IMG/VR virus record: IMGVR_UViG_3300032676_000250
Span: 1-20,036 of that record
DNA length: 20,036 bases
DNA from: a virus
Strand: one strand, 5' to 3'
Numbering within the stretch: position 1 is the first letter of the stretch; the number at the start of each line of letters is the position of its first letter. The position numbers were made by a program, and so were the translations under genes. The notes beneath the pieces are model-generated. The model was not told where the DNA came from, did no database searches, and saw only the letters and a program-made list of their open reading frames with translations. Below, piece by piece: positions 1-10,009 of the stretch.

Positions 1-3000
1 TTGATTGGTTCCCGTATGTACTACCTACAGTGGTATGTGTAACATTCATAGTAGGGGCCGAAATATTACCGCTAGAGGTTAATCCAGTTAGTGTACCTAC
101 TGATGTTAGACTACTTGCTGTAACACCACTGGCTAAGGTACTACCAGTCAATGAACCTGCTGGAGCAGCACCGCCGATACTCAAACTACTTGCTGTACCA
201 GTTAAACTGGTACCAGCGCCACTAAATGTAGTTGCTGTAACTGTACCGGTTACACTTACGCCGGATGATGTAACGTTGGCAATTGGTGTGTTACTTGCCC
301 AAAGACTTTGGTAACCATTTTGACTTGATGCACCACGAACATATTGTGTAAAGCTATCCCAACCAGCGGTATTATAGTTAATACCAAAACGTGCCACTTC
401 ACTACCAGTAGTATTATATCCTACTCCGTTTTGTGCTGTTAATTGGAAGTTAACATCACTACCGTGTGTAAATATTGCAGTTGCGGTATTGGCTGTGGTT
501 AACGAATAGTTAACTAGACCACTAACAGTCAAACCAGTTAATGTGCCAACTGATGTTATGCCGCTTGCGCCAGTATATCCCGGCAAGTAGGCAGCCACGT
601 TGGTGTTAGCATACCCAGCTGGTAGGCCTGTTAGCAAACTACCGTTACCCACAATGTAGGTTGCACTTACGTTACCAGCATTGATATTACCTGCGATACC
701 AGCACCACCATTAACTACTAATGCACCTGTAGTTGTACTTGAACTTGGTGTTGTATGATAGATTGTAACATTACTGTATGCTGTAGATGAGCTACGAGCA
801 ATAAACACGTTACCTTGTTCATCAATGCGCATTTGTTCAGTTAATGAACCACCACTACCATTACGTGTATAAAATGCCAATTGACCTGTGGCTGTGTCAC
901 TTGCTGAGTTAGTTACTGCTATACGAGCAGTATTGTACATAACGTTAGATGTTGCCTTGGCTACAAAGTCAATCTTACTCTGTAATCCGCTACCACTTGC
1001 AGAACCACCTTGTAATTCTAAAGCACCGACGCCAGTTACTTGTGAACCTGTATCACCTAAACGTGCACCTAAGATAGTTAAGTATGCTGATGATCCTGAG
1101 ATTAAACCATAACTGCCTAATCCTGTACCAGGAGTTTGTCCAATTAATATATTGCCCGATGTTATAGCACCTGTTACACCAACACCACCTGCTACTTGTA
1201 ATGCACCTGAGGTTGTGCTTGATGATGCTACACCGCCTGATACTAAAACTGTAGTATTACCTGAAAAATATTGTAATGCCGCCGCGCCACCAAATGATGT
1301 GCCACCGCTGTTGTAGATAATTTGATTGGCTGATCCGCCCGGAATTGCAGCTGCATTACCTAACGGCCCCCAATTGTTTACATAGTATCCTTCGTATGCT
1401 CCTGTATCTGTGTTATAACGAATTTGTCCAGTAGTTGGACTACTTGGACGTTGAGCTGTATTACCATAACCAACACTGGTACCTACGTTACTGGTAAACA
1501 CACCAATGGTAGCATATAGGTTACCTTGTATACCAGCACCACCACTAACTTGTAGTGCGCCTGTACCAGTTGAAATAGCTGTAGTTGTAGCTGGAATTAT
1601 CAGGTTACCGTTGATATCCAAGGTCATTCTAGTAGTGCCCGGAGTAAACCAACGGAAGCTACCACCATAGTTATCTATTTGCCAGTTTTGTGTAGCATTA
1701 CCAGTAAAGAAACCTACACGTGGACTTGGTGTTCCAGATCCAGCATTACCGATAAACACGCCTGGTATAGTTGTATTTTCAGTGTATGGTCCGCTAAATT
1801 GGCCATTACCATAAACAGTGATATTACCAGCCGAACTCATGGCTGTTAGGTTACCAAGAGTCGTAATATTAGTTTGACTTGCAGTTTGTATAGTACCGTA
1901 ATGATTTACTGCATAGAAATTGCTCCACCATTGGGTTGAAGTACCTAAACTTACACTGGCATTTGAAGCAGTGCTTGGGTTTACAGAACCCTTCATTATT
2001 AATGAAGTTGTACTGTTACTAAAACGACCGATTTCATTTGATACATTTGCACCACCTACTGCAAATACAATATCATTAGACATACCAGTTGATAATAATA
2101 AGTTACCACCACCTGTTATAGAATTACCATAGGCAATTAAATAACCATCGTTGGGTTTAATTAAACTGTATCCTGGATAGTTATATGTGCTGCTTGCAAC
2201 ACCAATGTCAAAGAATGTATCATTAGGCGAACCGTTATTTGGAGTAAGAATAAGATCGCTAGATGCTAATGGGCCAGCATTAATATTCTGCATATTAAGC
2301 ATAGCATAGCCATTATAGTTACTAGATATTTGGAAAGTAGTTTGTGGTTCTATTAAATATCCGGAACCGATACCTGCGTATAATGCACCAAATCCGTTTA
2401 CGTTACCAAAGAATTGTCCACTATTACCAGTAATTTGTACCTGTGTTACGTTACCAATAACAGAAATTTCACCAGTTACTATCAAATTGCCGTTTACTGT
2501 TAGGTTGCCGCCATTGCCTACATTAGTTAAACCAGCTAGAGTAGTAAGATTTGGCTGACTTACTGTTTGTAATGTACCTGTTAGTGTTGTTGAACCACTT
2601 GCACCAATACTGGTCACACCAGCAAGTGTTGTAATATTAGGTTGACTTGCTGTACTTAACGTACCAGTTAGGGTTGCACCTGTATTACCAATCTGTGGAC
2701 TGTATACTGCACCTGCGCTTACATAGGTAGTACCATAGATATATGCGCTGATTATATTGCCAGCATTGATATTACCTGTAGTTATATTTCCTGCAATAAC
2801 ATTTCCTGATACGTTAGCACTTGGCGGATTAAATGATACAGCTGAACCTAATTGCACTGTTGACCCATTGCTGGTAAATGACCAAGTACCAAGGCCATCT
2901 TGACTAAGACTAATAGATTCACTGCCTATATAAACTGTATTAGCACCGAAATATGCGCTATGAAATTTGTTTGTTGGTGATCCTAAATTATAAACTACAT

Positions 3001-4168
3001 TAGCTGAAGGAATTAAATTACCGGTTATGTATACATCAGTTAATACTGATCCGCCACCAATGTTACCATAATGTGTTGTTGCATATATATTACCTGCAAC
3101 ACCTAAACCGCCTGCTACTACTAATCCACCTGTTGATATACTTGTGCTGGTAGTAGAACTATTAGCATAATGGATGCCTGTTGCAGCCAGTCTGGTAAAG
3201 TCACCACTCGCTGGGGTGGCATTACCGATTACTGTATTATTAATACTTGCGGCCGACAACGCACCTAATGTAGTAGTACTGGTTGATTGTAATGTAGTAA
3301 ATGCTCCCGTCGATGCCGTTACATTACCTATTGCTGTAGCCTGGATATCTCTAGCATATACACTTAATCCAACACCTAATCCGCCAGTGACTACTAAACC
3401 ACCAGTAGTTGTGCCACTTGCTAACGCAATTGAGTTAGCGTAAACAATACCAGTTGCAGCCAGTCTGGTAAAGTCACCACTGGCTGGAGTAGCATTGCCG
3501 ATAATTGCATTGTTAATGCTGGCCGCAGTTACCGCACCTAATGTTGTAATGTTGGGTTGACTTGCTGTTTGTAGTGTACCAGTAATGCCATTATAGAAAG
3601 TAGCCGCTCCCCAATACGAACTTGTACCACCTACACTTAATGATGTTAGGTTACCGACTGCGGTAATATTAGTTTGACTCGCTGTTTGTAGTATACCTGT
3701 TAAGGTAGTTGAACTACTTGCACCAATACTGGTTACTCCAGCAAGTGTTGTAATGTTGGGTTGACTTGCAGTAATTAGTGTACCACCAATACCACTATTA
3801 CCATATATGTAACCAAGTGTTTGTATAGTACCTTGCACATTTAATGATGTAATTGTGCCTAGCGAATTGATATTGGGCTGTGCGTTAGTTAATAATGTAC
3901 CTGTTAGGCCGTTTACTGTTAGATTTGCATATTGTGAAACTGCAATATTAGAATTAATTAGACCAGAATTACCTGTAAAACCCAAGATAAATTGATCAGT
4001 AGTTTCGTTCCAATAAACTGCAACATTAGAACCAGTACCACCACGATTGAATATAAACCCAATATCAGTATTGGCTAAGGTTGATGTACTGTTAAGTCCG
4101 ATAATAGGGTCGGCAAAATATTCTACAGTGGTATCAAGGTTATCTATTTTTACTCTGGTTAATGGCAT
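1..4168 (-). CDS. Giant repetitive tail-fibre-like protein, C-terminus beyond window
   Basis: An open frame runs from the ATG at 4168 to the left edge with no in-frame stop, giving at least 1389 codons; the stop lies outside the window. The N-terminus (MPLTRVKIDNLD, then DIGFIFNRGG) resembles the start of fibre-like proteins of marine T4-like phages. The rest is low-complexity Gly/Thr/Ser/Asn-rich sequence built from recurring modules: at least five TGALVVxGGxGVxGN-type units, several TASQPNITTLAGVTSIGAS-type units, two INNxxIGNATPASGDFTRLAATG units (about residues 207-239 and 298-330), and an RPSSPTTGQIRYNTDTGAYEG motif near residues 906-928. Such modules are typical of trimeric beta-structured fibres. 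Role by inference: adhesion or receptor recognition on the virion, with the receptor-binding part probably in the unseen C-terminus. It has its own late-like promoter box and is insulated from the upstream gene by a terminator. Confidence is high for the gene, moderate for the exact fibre role. Confidence 0.88.
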   Translation of the reverse strand, partial: MPLTRVKIDNLDTTVEYFADPIIGLNSTSTLANTDIGFIFNRGGTGSNVAVYWNETTDQFILGFTGNSGLINSNIAVSQYANLTVNGLTGTLLTNAQPNINSLGTITSLNVQGTIQTLGYIYGNSGIGGTLITASQPNITTLAGVTSIGASSSTTLTGILQTASQTNITAVGNLTSLSVGGTSSYWGAATFYNGITGTLQTASQPNITTLGAVTAASINNAIIGNATPASGDFTRLAATGIVYANSIALASGTTTGGLVVTGGLGVGLSVYARDIQATAIGNVTASTGAFTTLQSTSTTTLGALSAASINNTVIGNATPASGDFTRLAATGIHYANSSTTSTSISTGGLVVAGGLGVAGNIYATTHYGNIGGGSVLTDVYITGNLIPSANVVYNLGSPTNKFHSAYFGANTVYIGSESISLSQDGLGTWSFTSNGSTVQLGSAVSFNPPSANVSGNVIAGNITTGNINAGNIISAYIYGTTYVSAGAVYSPQIGNTGATLTGTLSTASQPNITTLAGVTSIGASGSTTLTGTLQTVSQPNLTTLAGLTNVGNGGNLTVNGNLIVTGEISVIGNVTQVQITGNSGQFFGNVNGFGALYAGIGSGYLIEPQTTFQISSNYNGYAMLNMQNINAGPLASSDLILTPNNGSPNDTFFDIGVASSTYNYPGYSLIKPNDGYLIAYGNSITGGGNLLLSTGMSNDIVFAVGGANVSNEIGRFSNSTTSLIMKGSVNPSTASNASVSLGTSTQWWSNFYAVNHYGTIQTASQTNITTLGNLTAMSSAGNITVYGNGQFSGPYTENTTIPGVFIGNAGSGTPSPRVGFFTGNATQNWQIDNYGGSFRWFTPGTTRMTLDINGNLIIPATTTAISTGTGALQVSGGAGIQGNLYATIGVFTSNVGTSVGYGNTAQRPSSPTTGQIRYNTDTGAYEGYYVNNWGPLGNAAAIPGGSANQIIYNSGGTSFGGAAALQYFSGNTTVLVSGGVASSSTTSGALQVAGGVGVTGAITSGNILIGQTPGTGLGSYGLISGSSAYLTILGARLGDTGSQVTGVGALELQGGSASGSGLQSKIDFVAKATSNVMYNTARIAVTNSASDTATGQLAFYTRNGSGGSLTEQMRIDEQGNVFIARSSSTAYSNVTIYHTTPSSSTTTGALVVNGGAGIAGNINAGNVSATYIVGNGSLLTGLPAGYANTNVAAYLPGYTGASGITSVGTLTGLTVSGLVNYSLTTANTATAIFTHGSDVNFQLTAQNGVGYNTTGSEVARFGINYNTAGWDSFTQYVRGASSQNGYQSLWASNTPIANVTSSGVSVTGTVTATTFSGAGTSLTGTASSLSIGGAAPAGSLTGSTLASGVTASSLTSVGTLTGLTSSGNISAPTMNVTHTTVGSTYGNQS
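3181..3274 (-). repeat. In-frame fibre repeat, copy 2 of the INN...TPASG module
   Basis: This stretch matches 3454-3547 at an offset of exactly 273 bases (91 codons). The first 28 bases are identical apart from what follows them, and the remainder is similar. Both copies encode a unit of the form ASINNxxIGNATPASGDFTRLAATG inside the giant fibre gene, so this is an internal duplication of a fibre module. Confidence 0.8.
3454..3547 (-). repeat. In-frame fibre repeat, copy 1 of the INN...TPASG module
   Basis: Partner of 3181-3274, 273 bases away and in the same reading frame. The shared core begins with 28 identical bases (3454-3481 against 3181-3208). A second related pair of about 70 bases is at 2581-2653 and 3700-3772, offset 1119 bases (373 codons), encoding the TASQPNITTLAGVTSIGAS-type unit. 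Confidence 0.8.
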
Positions 4169-4195
4169 TGGTTATACTCTTAAAGATGTTCTAAG

Positions 4196-4203
4196 TATTT
4201 ATT
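4196..4203 (-). promoter_or_regulatory. T4-late-like promoter box (AATAAATA)
   Basis: Read on the minus strand this is AATAAATA, one base from the T4 late consensus TATAAATA. It lies 27 bases upstream of the ATG at 4168 and directly downstream of the terminator of the preceding gene, where a new promoter is needed. T4 late promoters consist of this -10-type element alone; assignment here is by analogy. Confidence 0.5.
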
Positions 4204-4231
4204 CAAAAAAATAGGACCTACGGGTCCTATT
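4204..4231 (-). terminator. Rho-independent terminator after the 1280-aa virion gene
   Basis: A 9-bp perfect stem (AATAGGACC / GGTCCTATT) closes a CGTA loop on the minus strand and is followed by a run of seven T. It begins 18 bases past the stop of the upstream gene (4250), so it ends the long virion transcript. Confidence 0.85.
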
Positions 4232-4249
4232 CTTTATACTACAGTTATA

Positions 4250-7200
4250 CTACGCTTGTGATTCGTTCCATTGAATTTGAATTTCACCTGTAACTGCAAC
4301 GTTAGCAGTTGGTACAAGAGCAGTAATATTAATTGCTAATAACTCTGGACCATCTGGATAGACGTTGTATCCCGGAATACCACTGTTACCCAACTGTTTA
4401 ACCATTGACAAGTCTAGCTGACCTGAGTTGGTATAGTTAACTGGAATAGCAAATAAACGTTCACCGCCTGTGGCCCATGTTACGCCACTACCACTGGTAG
4501 TAAAGCTGATCTGACCAGTTTGGCCAGCAGCACCGGTAACGTTACCATAGGCAATCTGCGTATAGCTCGGTTGGATAGCACCACTTGGGTTAGTTGTTGC
4601 ATTATATGGACTGTTGTACATAAAACCCCATGTGGTACTTGTAGTGCTGATGTTATTTGGATTTAAAATACCTTCAATTAGATAACGTGCACCAGTTGTA
4701 GTTGATACGTTATTACCAGAGAAGTTAATAATCATGTTTTGTAACAACAACTGCGCACGATTAACTAGATCACGTTGTCCTAGATCACCCGGAATTTGGT
4801 TACTTACCGCAGGTGACAAACGCATAGCAAACGATGTAACTGTTGTGTTACCTGCTGCTAGGCCTGTTGGGAACGCCACGTTCGCTGTTGAATATGTATA
4901 AGCATAACCACGGTCAACGTCGAATCCACCGTCTAGGATAATTGCACTACCCCAGTGGTTCAAGCTCGGTGCTGATGTAGCTGAAATAACACGAACCGAT
5001 ACGTTGGCATTGTGAGCCGCCGCACTACCCGCCGAGAACGATTTGTTAGCACCATCTTGCCATAAGTTAAATGTTGCAGCACGTGTTACGCCAGTAACTG
5101 TAGCAGGAGTTACTCCACCAACAGTAGTACCTTGTGTAATACCTGTACATTTTAAAATCTCATTGTCAATTAATACATAAACTGGCTGTGTTGGTGTTGG
5201 TGTTGGGAATTGTGTACTATCTAAAATAGTAAATGTTGTATCAGTACTGTTTATACCTGTATAGTTATATGCAGTGCTATTAGCATTTAATATTTGATAT
5301 GGTGTATCATTAATAGCTTCGTAACGTGCAGGTAAGTTACCAGTACGCATATACGCTTGATAATTCAAGTTGTTGTTCATAAAACGATGACAGAATACAT
5401 AATTACCGTTTTGTCCGCGAACACCGTAGTCTACGAAACCAGCACCGTACCATGTGTATTGAATCATCAACATCTGCATCTTAGTTGGATCCATTAAGTA
5501 ACCACTTGGGCCAGTACCATCTAAACGGTCTAGGTTCCACTGTGCTTGTTGCACACGACGTTCAACAACCTTACTTGGTTTAATACGTGTTTGGTTAGTT
5601 AGGCCACGCCATACTGGTGAAATCGTTAGTTGGTTATCATCAATAATACTTGTAACAGTGTGTGTCATACCACGTAACACAATCTTATCACCAGCTACAT
5701 ACTGTTGAGTAAAGTGGCAAGTACCATCGCCTGTACACAAGTTAGTAGCAACTTCAACTGACACAGTACCAGTCATGTAGTAAGTGGCTGAACGTTGTAC
5801 TACGTTAATCTGTGTACCTGTGTTTTCAAAGAATACACCGTTTTGTGCATCAAAAATACCAGCACGTACACTTGCACCAATCCAACTAACTGTAACTGCT
5901 TTTGGTTGGTTTTGATAAATTACGTTAGCACCAGTATCGCCTAATGAACTTGCAGCATTAACTTGGAATGTGTGGTCACCAGTGATAGCCTGTACTAGAT
6001 AATAACCGTTATAACCAGTAGTAGTAATACCACTAATTTGAATATTGGCACCAATTTGTAATTGATGTTCCTGGTCAGTGGTAACTGTAATTGTACTACC
6101 TGCACCTGTCCCTGTCGAACTAACTGCTGTTAGGTCAAAGTTAGAACCTAATAGTGTACCTGATGTCCACATTAGACCTTTACCAGATTGGTAACGGAAG
6201 TATTTCTTAGTTTGACGTGCTGCACTTGCGCCGTGATGCGGTGTACCTGTACCTAGTAACACACCACCGTCTGCAGCTCTATGTGTAAAGAACGCACTTG
6301 GACGAGCATAAATTGCACCAGTGATTGGACCAGTTACACTTGCACCAGCTTTAGCTTGGAATGTAAATGTAGTTGGGCTAGGAATACTTAAAATAGTAAA
6401 CGAACCGTTGCAATAAACACTATTAGTTGCTGCAATCAAGTTAGCCAGAATAGGTGTTGCTGGAGCTAGGCCGTGTGCATAAGCCGTTGTACCTGTGATA
6501 GTACTCGGTGTAGCACCATCAGATGTAAATGATACCTGTGGTAAACTTGCTGTACCATAGAAACCAGCATAACGAATCTGTGTGTCCCAACGATTTAGTT
6601 GGTAACCGACTGTAGCTGTACTACCACGACGTGGATAGTAGGTAAAGTAGTTAGTGTATGTATTAACTATTTGATATTGTCCTTCACTATTAGTATCATA
6701 GTGGTTAGTTGTACTTACAGCACCATTGGCCACAAAGTGGTGACCAGGTAAATTAATACCAATTAATGGTAAGTTAGCTGAACCAGCTACAAATATACCG
6801 CTTAAACGTACAATCGGACTACCAACCGGTACTGATGAAACTGCTGTGGTGCCCATCGCACCACGTGCGATTGTTGCTGTATTACCTGCTGTTGTACCAA
6901 TTGTAGTTGTTTGTAAAATTTCAACGTTGGTACCTGAACCATTTGATGCATCCCAGTTAATTGCTTGGATAACTGAACCTTGTGTTAACAAGTCTTGTGG
7001 GGTTGTATTCATGTAAGCACGGTTAACGTTAATAGTTGTTGAACTTGGAATACTTACGATATTAGCCAGTTCAGCTTGTGCAACTACATATACAGCCGAA
7101 CCTGAGGTAATATAAGCATTACCTGCATTTGTTCCTAGACGATTACGTGCTACTGTTAATGAACCTGTACCACCACCTGCTGTAACTGTCATTAATTCTG

Positions 7201-8092
7201 TGGTAAATCCTAGTCCTGAAGTAGTGTTAGCAGTAAACACCATGATCATGCTACCAGTCGAAATACCAGTACCACTTGCTACTGCTAATGATGTAGTACC
7301 TGGTGACAAGTTTGATGTAGATACTGTTGTAGTTGGGCCGTTAGCTGATGTTGGAGCATAGATAATAACAACATTCTGACCAACTGAGAAATTAGAGCTA
7401 TTGGCTACAGTTAGACCACGTTGGTTTTCGCTGGCTACGTTGGCTGTTACATAGGTAGTTGCTGGCGGACTTGCTACATATGGGTTCCATGTAATTGCAA
7501 AGTCACCACTGGTCCAGTTAGGCTGATTGTTGCCTGCCATACCGTTGTTACTGATAACTACAGAAGTTTGTGAGTTAGAAGTAATTGCAGTTCCTGTAAA
7601 TCCAACATATGAAATAATGTTAGCATAAACATCTGAACCCGGAACTTCATAGATACTTGGGTTATCGTTATTAGTAAACAAACTTTGCCATTTGGTATTT
7701 TGTAGACCATACTCAAAGTCAGCGTCAATTAATGACTGTGGATTAGCAACACGCATACGTTCAACAGCATCTGTAGCAAATGGACGTTGTGCTTGATAAG
7801 CAGCTTCAACGTAAATAGCTAATTTGTCAGTACTACTCAAACTTGAAGTATTTGTGTTCAATGTAATTGTAGTTACACCGTCAATACTTGTTGGAAAATT
7901 AGCATTCGGACCGCTGGCCCAAGAAATAGTACCACTAAGTGTAGTATCAGCAAAGTTATAAATGAACGTCTGAGATGTTGCATCTAAAATTGCTAATACC
8001 TGAGCTGAACCATAGTTGCCTGGTATTTGTACGTATCCTAAACCTGCTGTGTTTGGTGAAAATACGTATTGTTTAATCTGTTGTCTTGCCAT
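4250..8092 (-). CDS. Large conserved virion structural protein (1280 aa)
   Basis: A complete 1280-codon gene starting MARQQIKQYVF and ending in TAG. The central part (THRAADGGVLLG, ARQTKKYFRYQSGKGLMW, VRAGIFDAQNG, then RGMTHTVTSI, DGTGPSGYLMD, WTWYGAGFVDYGVRG and YMRTGNLPARYE) matches from memory a large structural protein conserved in T4-like cyanophages and other marine myoviruses. The N-terminal half is Thr/Ser/Asn-rich and probably beta-structured. There is no signal peptide or membrane segment. It starts 3 bases after the stop of the 134-aa gene, is the last gene of the virion operon and is followed by a strong terminator. A tail, baseplate or fibre-anchor role is likely but the exact position in the virion cannot be told from sequence. 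Confidence 0.9.
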   Translation of the reverse strand: MARQQIKQYVFSPNTAGLGYVQIPGNYGSAQVLAILDATSQTFIYNFADTTLSGTISWASGPNANFPTSIDGVTTITLNTNTSSLSSTDKLAIYVEAAYQAQRPFATDAVERMRVANPQSLIDADFEYGLQNTKWQSLFTNNDNPSIYEVPGSDVYANIISYVGFTGTAITSNSQTSVVISNNGMAGNNQPNWTSGDFAITWNPYVASPPATTYVTANVASENQRGLTVANSSNFSVGQNVVIIYAPTSANGPTTTVSTSNLSPGTTSLAVASGTGISTGSMIMVFTANTTSGLGFTTELMTVTAGGGTGSLTVARNRLGTNAGNAYITSGSAVYVVAQAELANIVSIPSSTTINVNRAYMNTTPQDLLTQGSVIQAINWDASNGSGTNVEILQTTTIGTTAGNTATIARGAMGTTAVSSVPVGSPIVRLSGIFVAGSANLPLIGINLPGHHFVANGAVSTTNHYDTNSEGQYQIVNTYTNYFTYYPRRGSTATVGYQLNRWDTQIRYAGFYGTASLPQVSFTSDGATPSTITGTTAYAHGLAPATPILANLIAATNSVYCNGSFTILSIPSPTTFTFQAKAGASVTGPITGAIYARPSAFFTHRAADGGVLLGTGTPHHGASAARQTKKYFRYQSGKGLMWTSGTLLGSNFDLTAVSSTGTGAGSTITVTTDQEHQLQIGANIQISGITTTGYNGYYLVQAITGDHTFQVNAASSLGDTGANVIYQNQPKAVTVSWIGASVRAGIFDAQNGVFFENTGTQINVVQRSATYYMTGTVSVEVATNLCTGDGTCHFTQQYVAGDKIVLRGMTHTVTSIIDDNQLTISPVWRGLTNQTRIKPSKVVERRVQQAQWNLDRLDGTGPSGYLMDPTKMQMLMIQYTWYGAGFVDYGVRGQNGNYVFCHRFMNNNLNYQAYMRTGNLPARYEAINDTPYQILNANSTAYNYTGINSTDTTFTILDSTQFPTPTPTQPVYVLIDNEILKCTGITQGTTVGGVTPATVTGVTRAATFNLWQDGANKSFSAGSAAAHNANVSVRVISATSAPSLNHWGSAIILDGGFDVDRGYAYTYSTANVAFPTGLAAGNTTVTSFAMRLSPAVSNQIPGDLGQRDLVNRAQLLLQNMIINFSGNNVSTTTGARYLIEGILNPNNISTTSTTWGFMYNSPYNATTNPSGAIQPSYTQIAYGNVTGAAGQTGQISFTTSGSGVTWATGGERLFAIPVNYTNSGQLDLSMVKQLGNSGIPGYNVYPDGPELLAINITALVPTANVAVTGEIQIQWNESQA

Positions 8093-8095
8093 CTT

Positions 8096-8500
8096 TTATG
8101 CCCCAAAAATAAGTGAGTTTGCTAACAATGTAGCTTTTGTAGTAGTTGCCAATGTGCCATACTGTACTGTGCCCGGAACGAACATTGAGTTAGTAAGTGT
8201 ATTGTTACTTGGTATACCAGTATTTAATACATCTCCGTAGACCATGACAAAAAAGTGTCCTAGTAAACTCGAACTAGGAGCAGTTGCAAAAACTATAGTA
8301 GTTCCGCTAAAATAATAATCAACACCTGGATTAAGTATTGCTCCATTGGCTACTACAATAGTAGCATAGGGGTTACTAACTGTATAACTCTTTCCAGAGA
8401 CTGTTGTATTAAAAGATGATAAGCTACCGTTAAATTGACTTGAAATATCATCTAATTTAACAAAATTACCTACCTGTGGTGTTTGACCTAAGTATGACAT
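8096..8500 (-). CDS. Small fibre-associated virion protein (134 aa)
   Basis: Begins MSYLGQTPQ and carries a module of the form IVVANGAILNPGVDYYFSGTTIVFATAP, which is common at the N-termini of phage fibre proteins. The adjacent 499-aa protein begins MSYVGLKP and has the matching IVQVGNTLQIPGVSYTAAGTTLTF, so the two share a paralogous N-terminal module and this protein is little more than that module. A Shine-Dalgarno AGGGGA lies 5 bases before the ATG and overlaps the end of the upstream gene (8-base gap). Probably a fibre attachment or accessory subunit; the role is inferred. Confidence 0.85.
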   Translation of the reverse strand: MSYLGQTPQVGNFVKLDDISSQFNGSLSSFNTTVSGKSYTVSNPYATIVVANGAILNPGVDYYFSGTTIVFATAPSSSLLGHFFVMVYGDVLNTGIPSNNTLTNSMFVPGTVQYGTLATTTKATLLANSLIFGA

Positions 8501-8508
8501 GTTTTCCC

Positions 8509-10008
8509 CTAAACTCTTCCGACTACAACTTCAATCACGCTTTCTAATCCATCGTGATCTTCTAATGCTTTACCAATTACTGATCCAATCACTGGGTTAG
8601 CTTCTGCACGGGCATAACCATTGCCGGCACTTACCATCATGTCACCTTTCTTAACTATACCTTGTACTCGGCAAGGAACACGTCCTGTAAGAGCAACACT
8701 AACTGAAAATTGTCCATTTAGTGAATCGTATGCTAGGTCTTCATTCATTAAGAAAGCAGGTTTAGTAGAAACAACACCTGCTATAGTAGTATCCATATTA
8801 GTTGTACTTTGTGTTACTTCGTATGCACCACCGAATGATACCACAGTACCTGGAGCATAGTCGGCATCACCGATATATTTTTCTGCAACGTCAGCGTATT
8901 GTGCATATTGTGCTGTGGCAAAAATTGTATTAAATCCTGCACCACTTGCACCAATATTACCTACTCCGCCAGTGCCACCATTACCGATAGCAATACTACT
9001 GTTTTGTCCATTAACATACATTGTTCCTTGTACACCAACACCACCGCCTACCACTAATGCACCAGTAAGTGATGTAGTTGATTGCGTAGTTGCTGTAACA
9101 TTCGCATTGCCGATCCATAAGTCTGCATAGACATAACTACCGTCGTTAGTTGTAACTAATGTACCTGGTTGTGTGACTAAGTTAGCAAATAATCTATAAC
9201 GTTTGTCTGATTGCGCACGATATAAACCTGTGTAACGTTGTGTTGTACCGTCGTTGTATGTACCAACAAAACCTTGGTCAACAGAGTCACTTACGTTTGT
9301 GTTAGCTAAAAACAAGAAAGGTGTATTAACAACTAAACTATTTGTACTTGTGGTATTAAATGCCCCTGCTACAGTTAATCCGCCAGAGATAATCATACTA
9401 CCACCAACGTTTAAGCTCTTAGCAACACCCATACCTCCTGCTAAAATAACAGCACCCGTTGCACTACCGGATGAATCTGTAGAATTAGTAACATGCAATG
9501 TACCAGCAACATATTGTGATCCACTGATACCAACACCACCATTAACTACTAAAGCACCCGTAGTTGAACTTGATGAAACCCCTTGTCCGCTGTCACTCAT
9601 GGTTACACGAGTATTACCTGCTAAAGTAAATGCTAGACTGTTGGTGCTTGGCCAGTATATACCTGTAGAAGCCGCCGCAGTTGAATAAAGACTTGGAGCA
9701 GTAGTTGTTCCTACAGGAAAGGCATTTGCACTAAGATATACAGTATTAAGGCTACCAGCAATAAATGTTACACTAACATTATTAGTACCTGCTGTAGGGG
9801 CATTGCCTGAAGTAAATGTCAGTGTAGTTCCGGCCGCTGTATAACTAACACCAGGAATTTGTAGTGTATTACCTACCTGTACAATAATATCAGATGCCTG
9901 ACTAATACCCTGTTGTAGAGAAAATTGTAATGTAGAACCAGTGCCACTAAAATATTGTGTAGCAGTACTTAAAGTCTGTTGAACTGGTTTTAAACCAACA
10001 TAAGACAT
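8509..10008 (-). CDS. Tail-fibre-like protein with conserved C-terminal phage domain (499 aa)
   Basis: Three parts are visible. Residues 1 to about 90 are the MSYxG...IPGVSYTAAGTTLTF module shared with the 134-aa neighbour. The middle carries at least three TGALVVxGGxGVxGxxY repeats like those of the giant fibre gene. From about residue 371 to the end is a conserved domain starting YADVAEKYIGDADYAPG, with GVVSTKPAFLMN, ALTGRVPCRVQG and KKGDMMVSAGNGYARA, which is recurrent at the C-termini of marine phage fibre and structural proteins. It loosely recalls the intramolecular-chaperone/autoproteolytic ends of some tailspikes, but I cannot confirm a catalytic residue. The start is preceded by GGAGATT, with only one base between the previous stop and the ATG. 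Confidence 0.88.
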   Translation of the reverse strand: MSYVGLKPVQQTLSTATQYFSGTGSTLQFSLQQGISQASDIIVQVGNTLQIPGVSYTAAGTTLTFTSGNAPTAGTNNVSVTFIAGSLNTVYLSANAFPVGTTTAPSLYSTAAASTGIYWPSTNSLAFTLAGNTRVTMSDSGQGVSSSSTTGALVVNGGVGISGSQYVAGTLHVTNSTDSSGSATGAVILAGGMGVAKSLNVGGSMIISGGLTVAGAFNTTSTNSLVVNTPFLFLANTNVSDSVDQGFVGTYNDGTTQRYTGLYRAQSDKRYRLFANLVTQPGTLVTTNDGSYVYADLWIGNANVTATTQSTTSLTGALVVGGGVGVQGTMYVNGQNSSIAIGNGGTGGVGNIGASGAGFNTIFATAQYAQYADVAEKYIGDADYAPGTVVSFGGAYEVTQSTTNMDTTIAGVVSTKPAFLMNEDLAYDSLNGQFSVSVALTGRVPCRVQGIVKKGDMMVSAGNGYARAEANPVIGSVIGKALEDHDGLESVIEVVVGRV

Positions 10009-10009
10009 A

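Noticed and set aside
30-3443. Several plus-strand open frames of 70-94 codons across the left 3.4 kb
   Set aside because: They are antisense to the long minus-strand fibre frame, have Pro/Val/Leu-rich composition typical of the complement of Gly/Thr/Asn repeats, and lack ribosome sites.
1-4168. Repeats in the fibre gene considered as a CRISPR array
   Set aside because: Repeats are imperfect, irregularly spaced, in frame and translated into fibre motifs; no unit with constant repeats and unique spacers exists.
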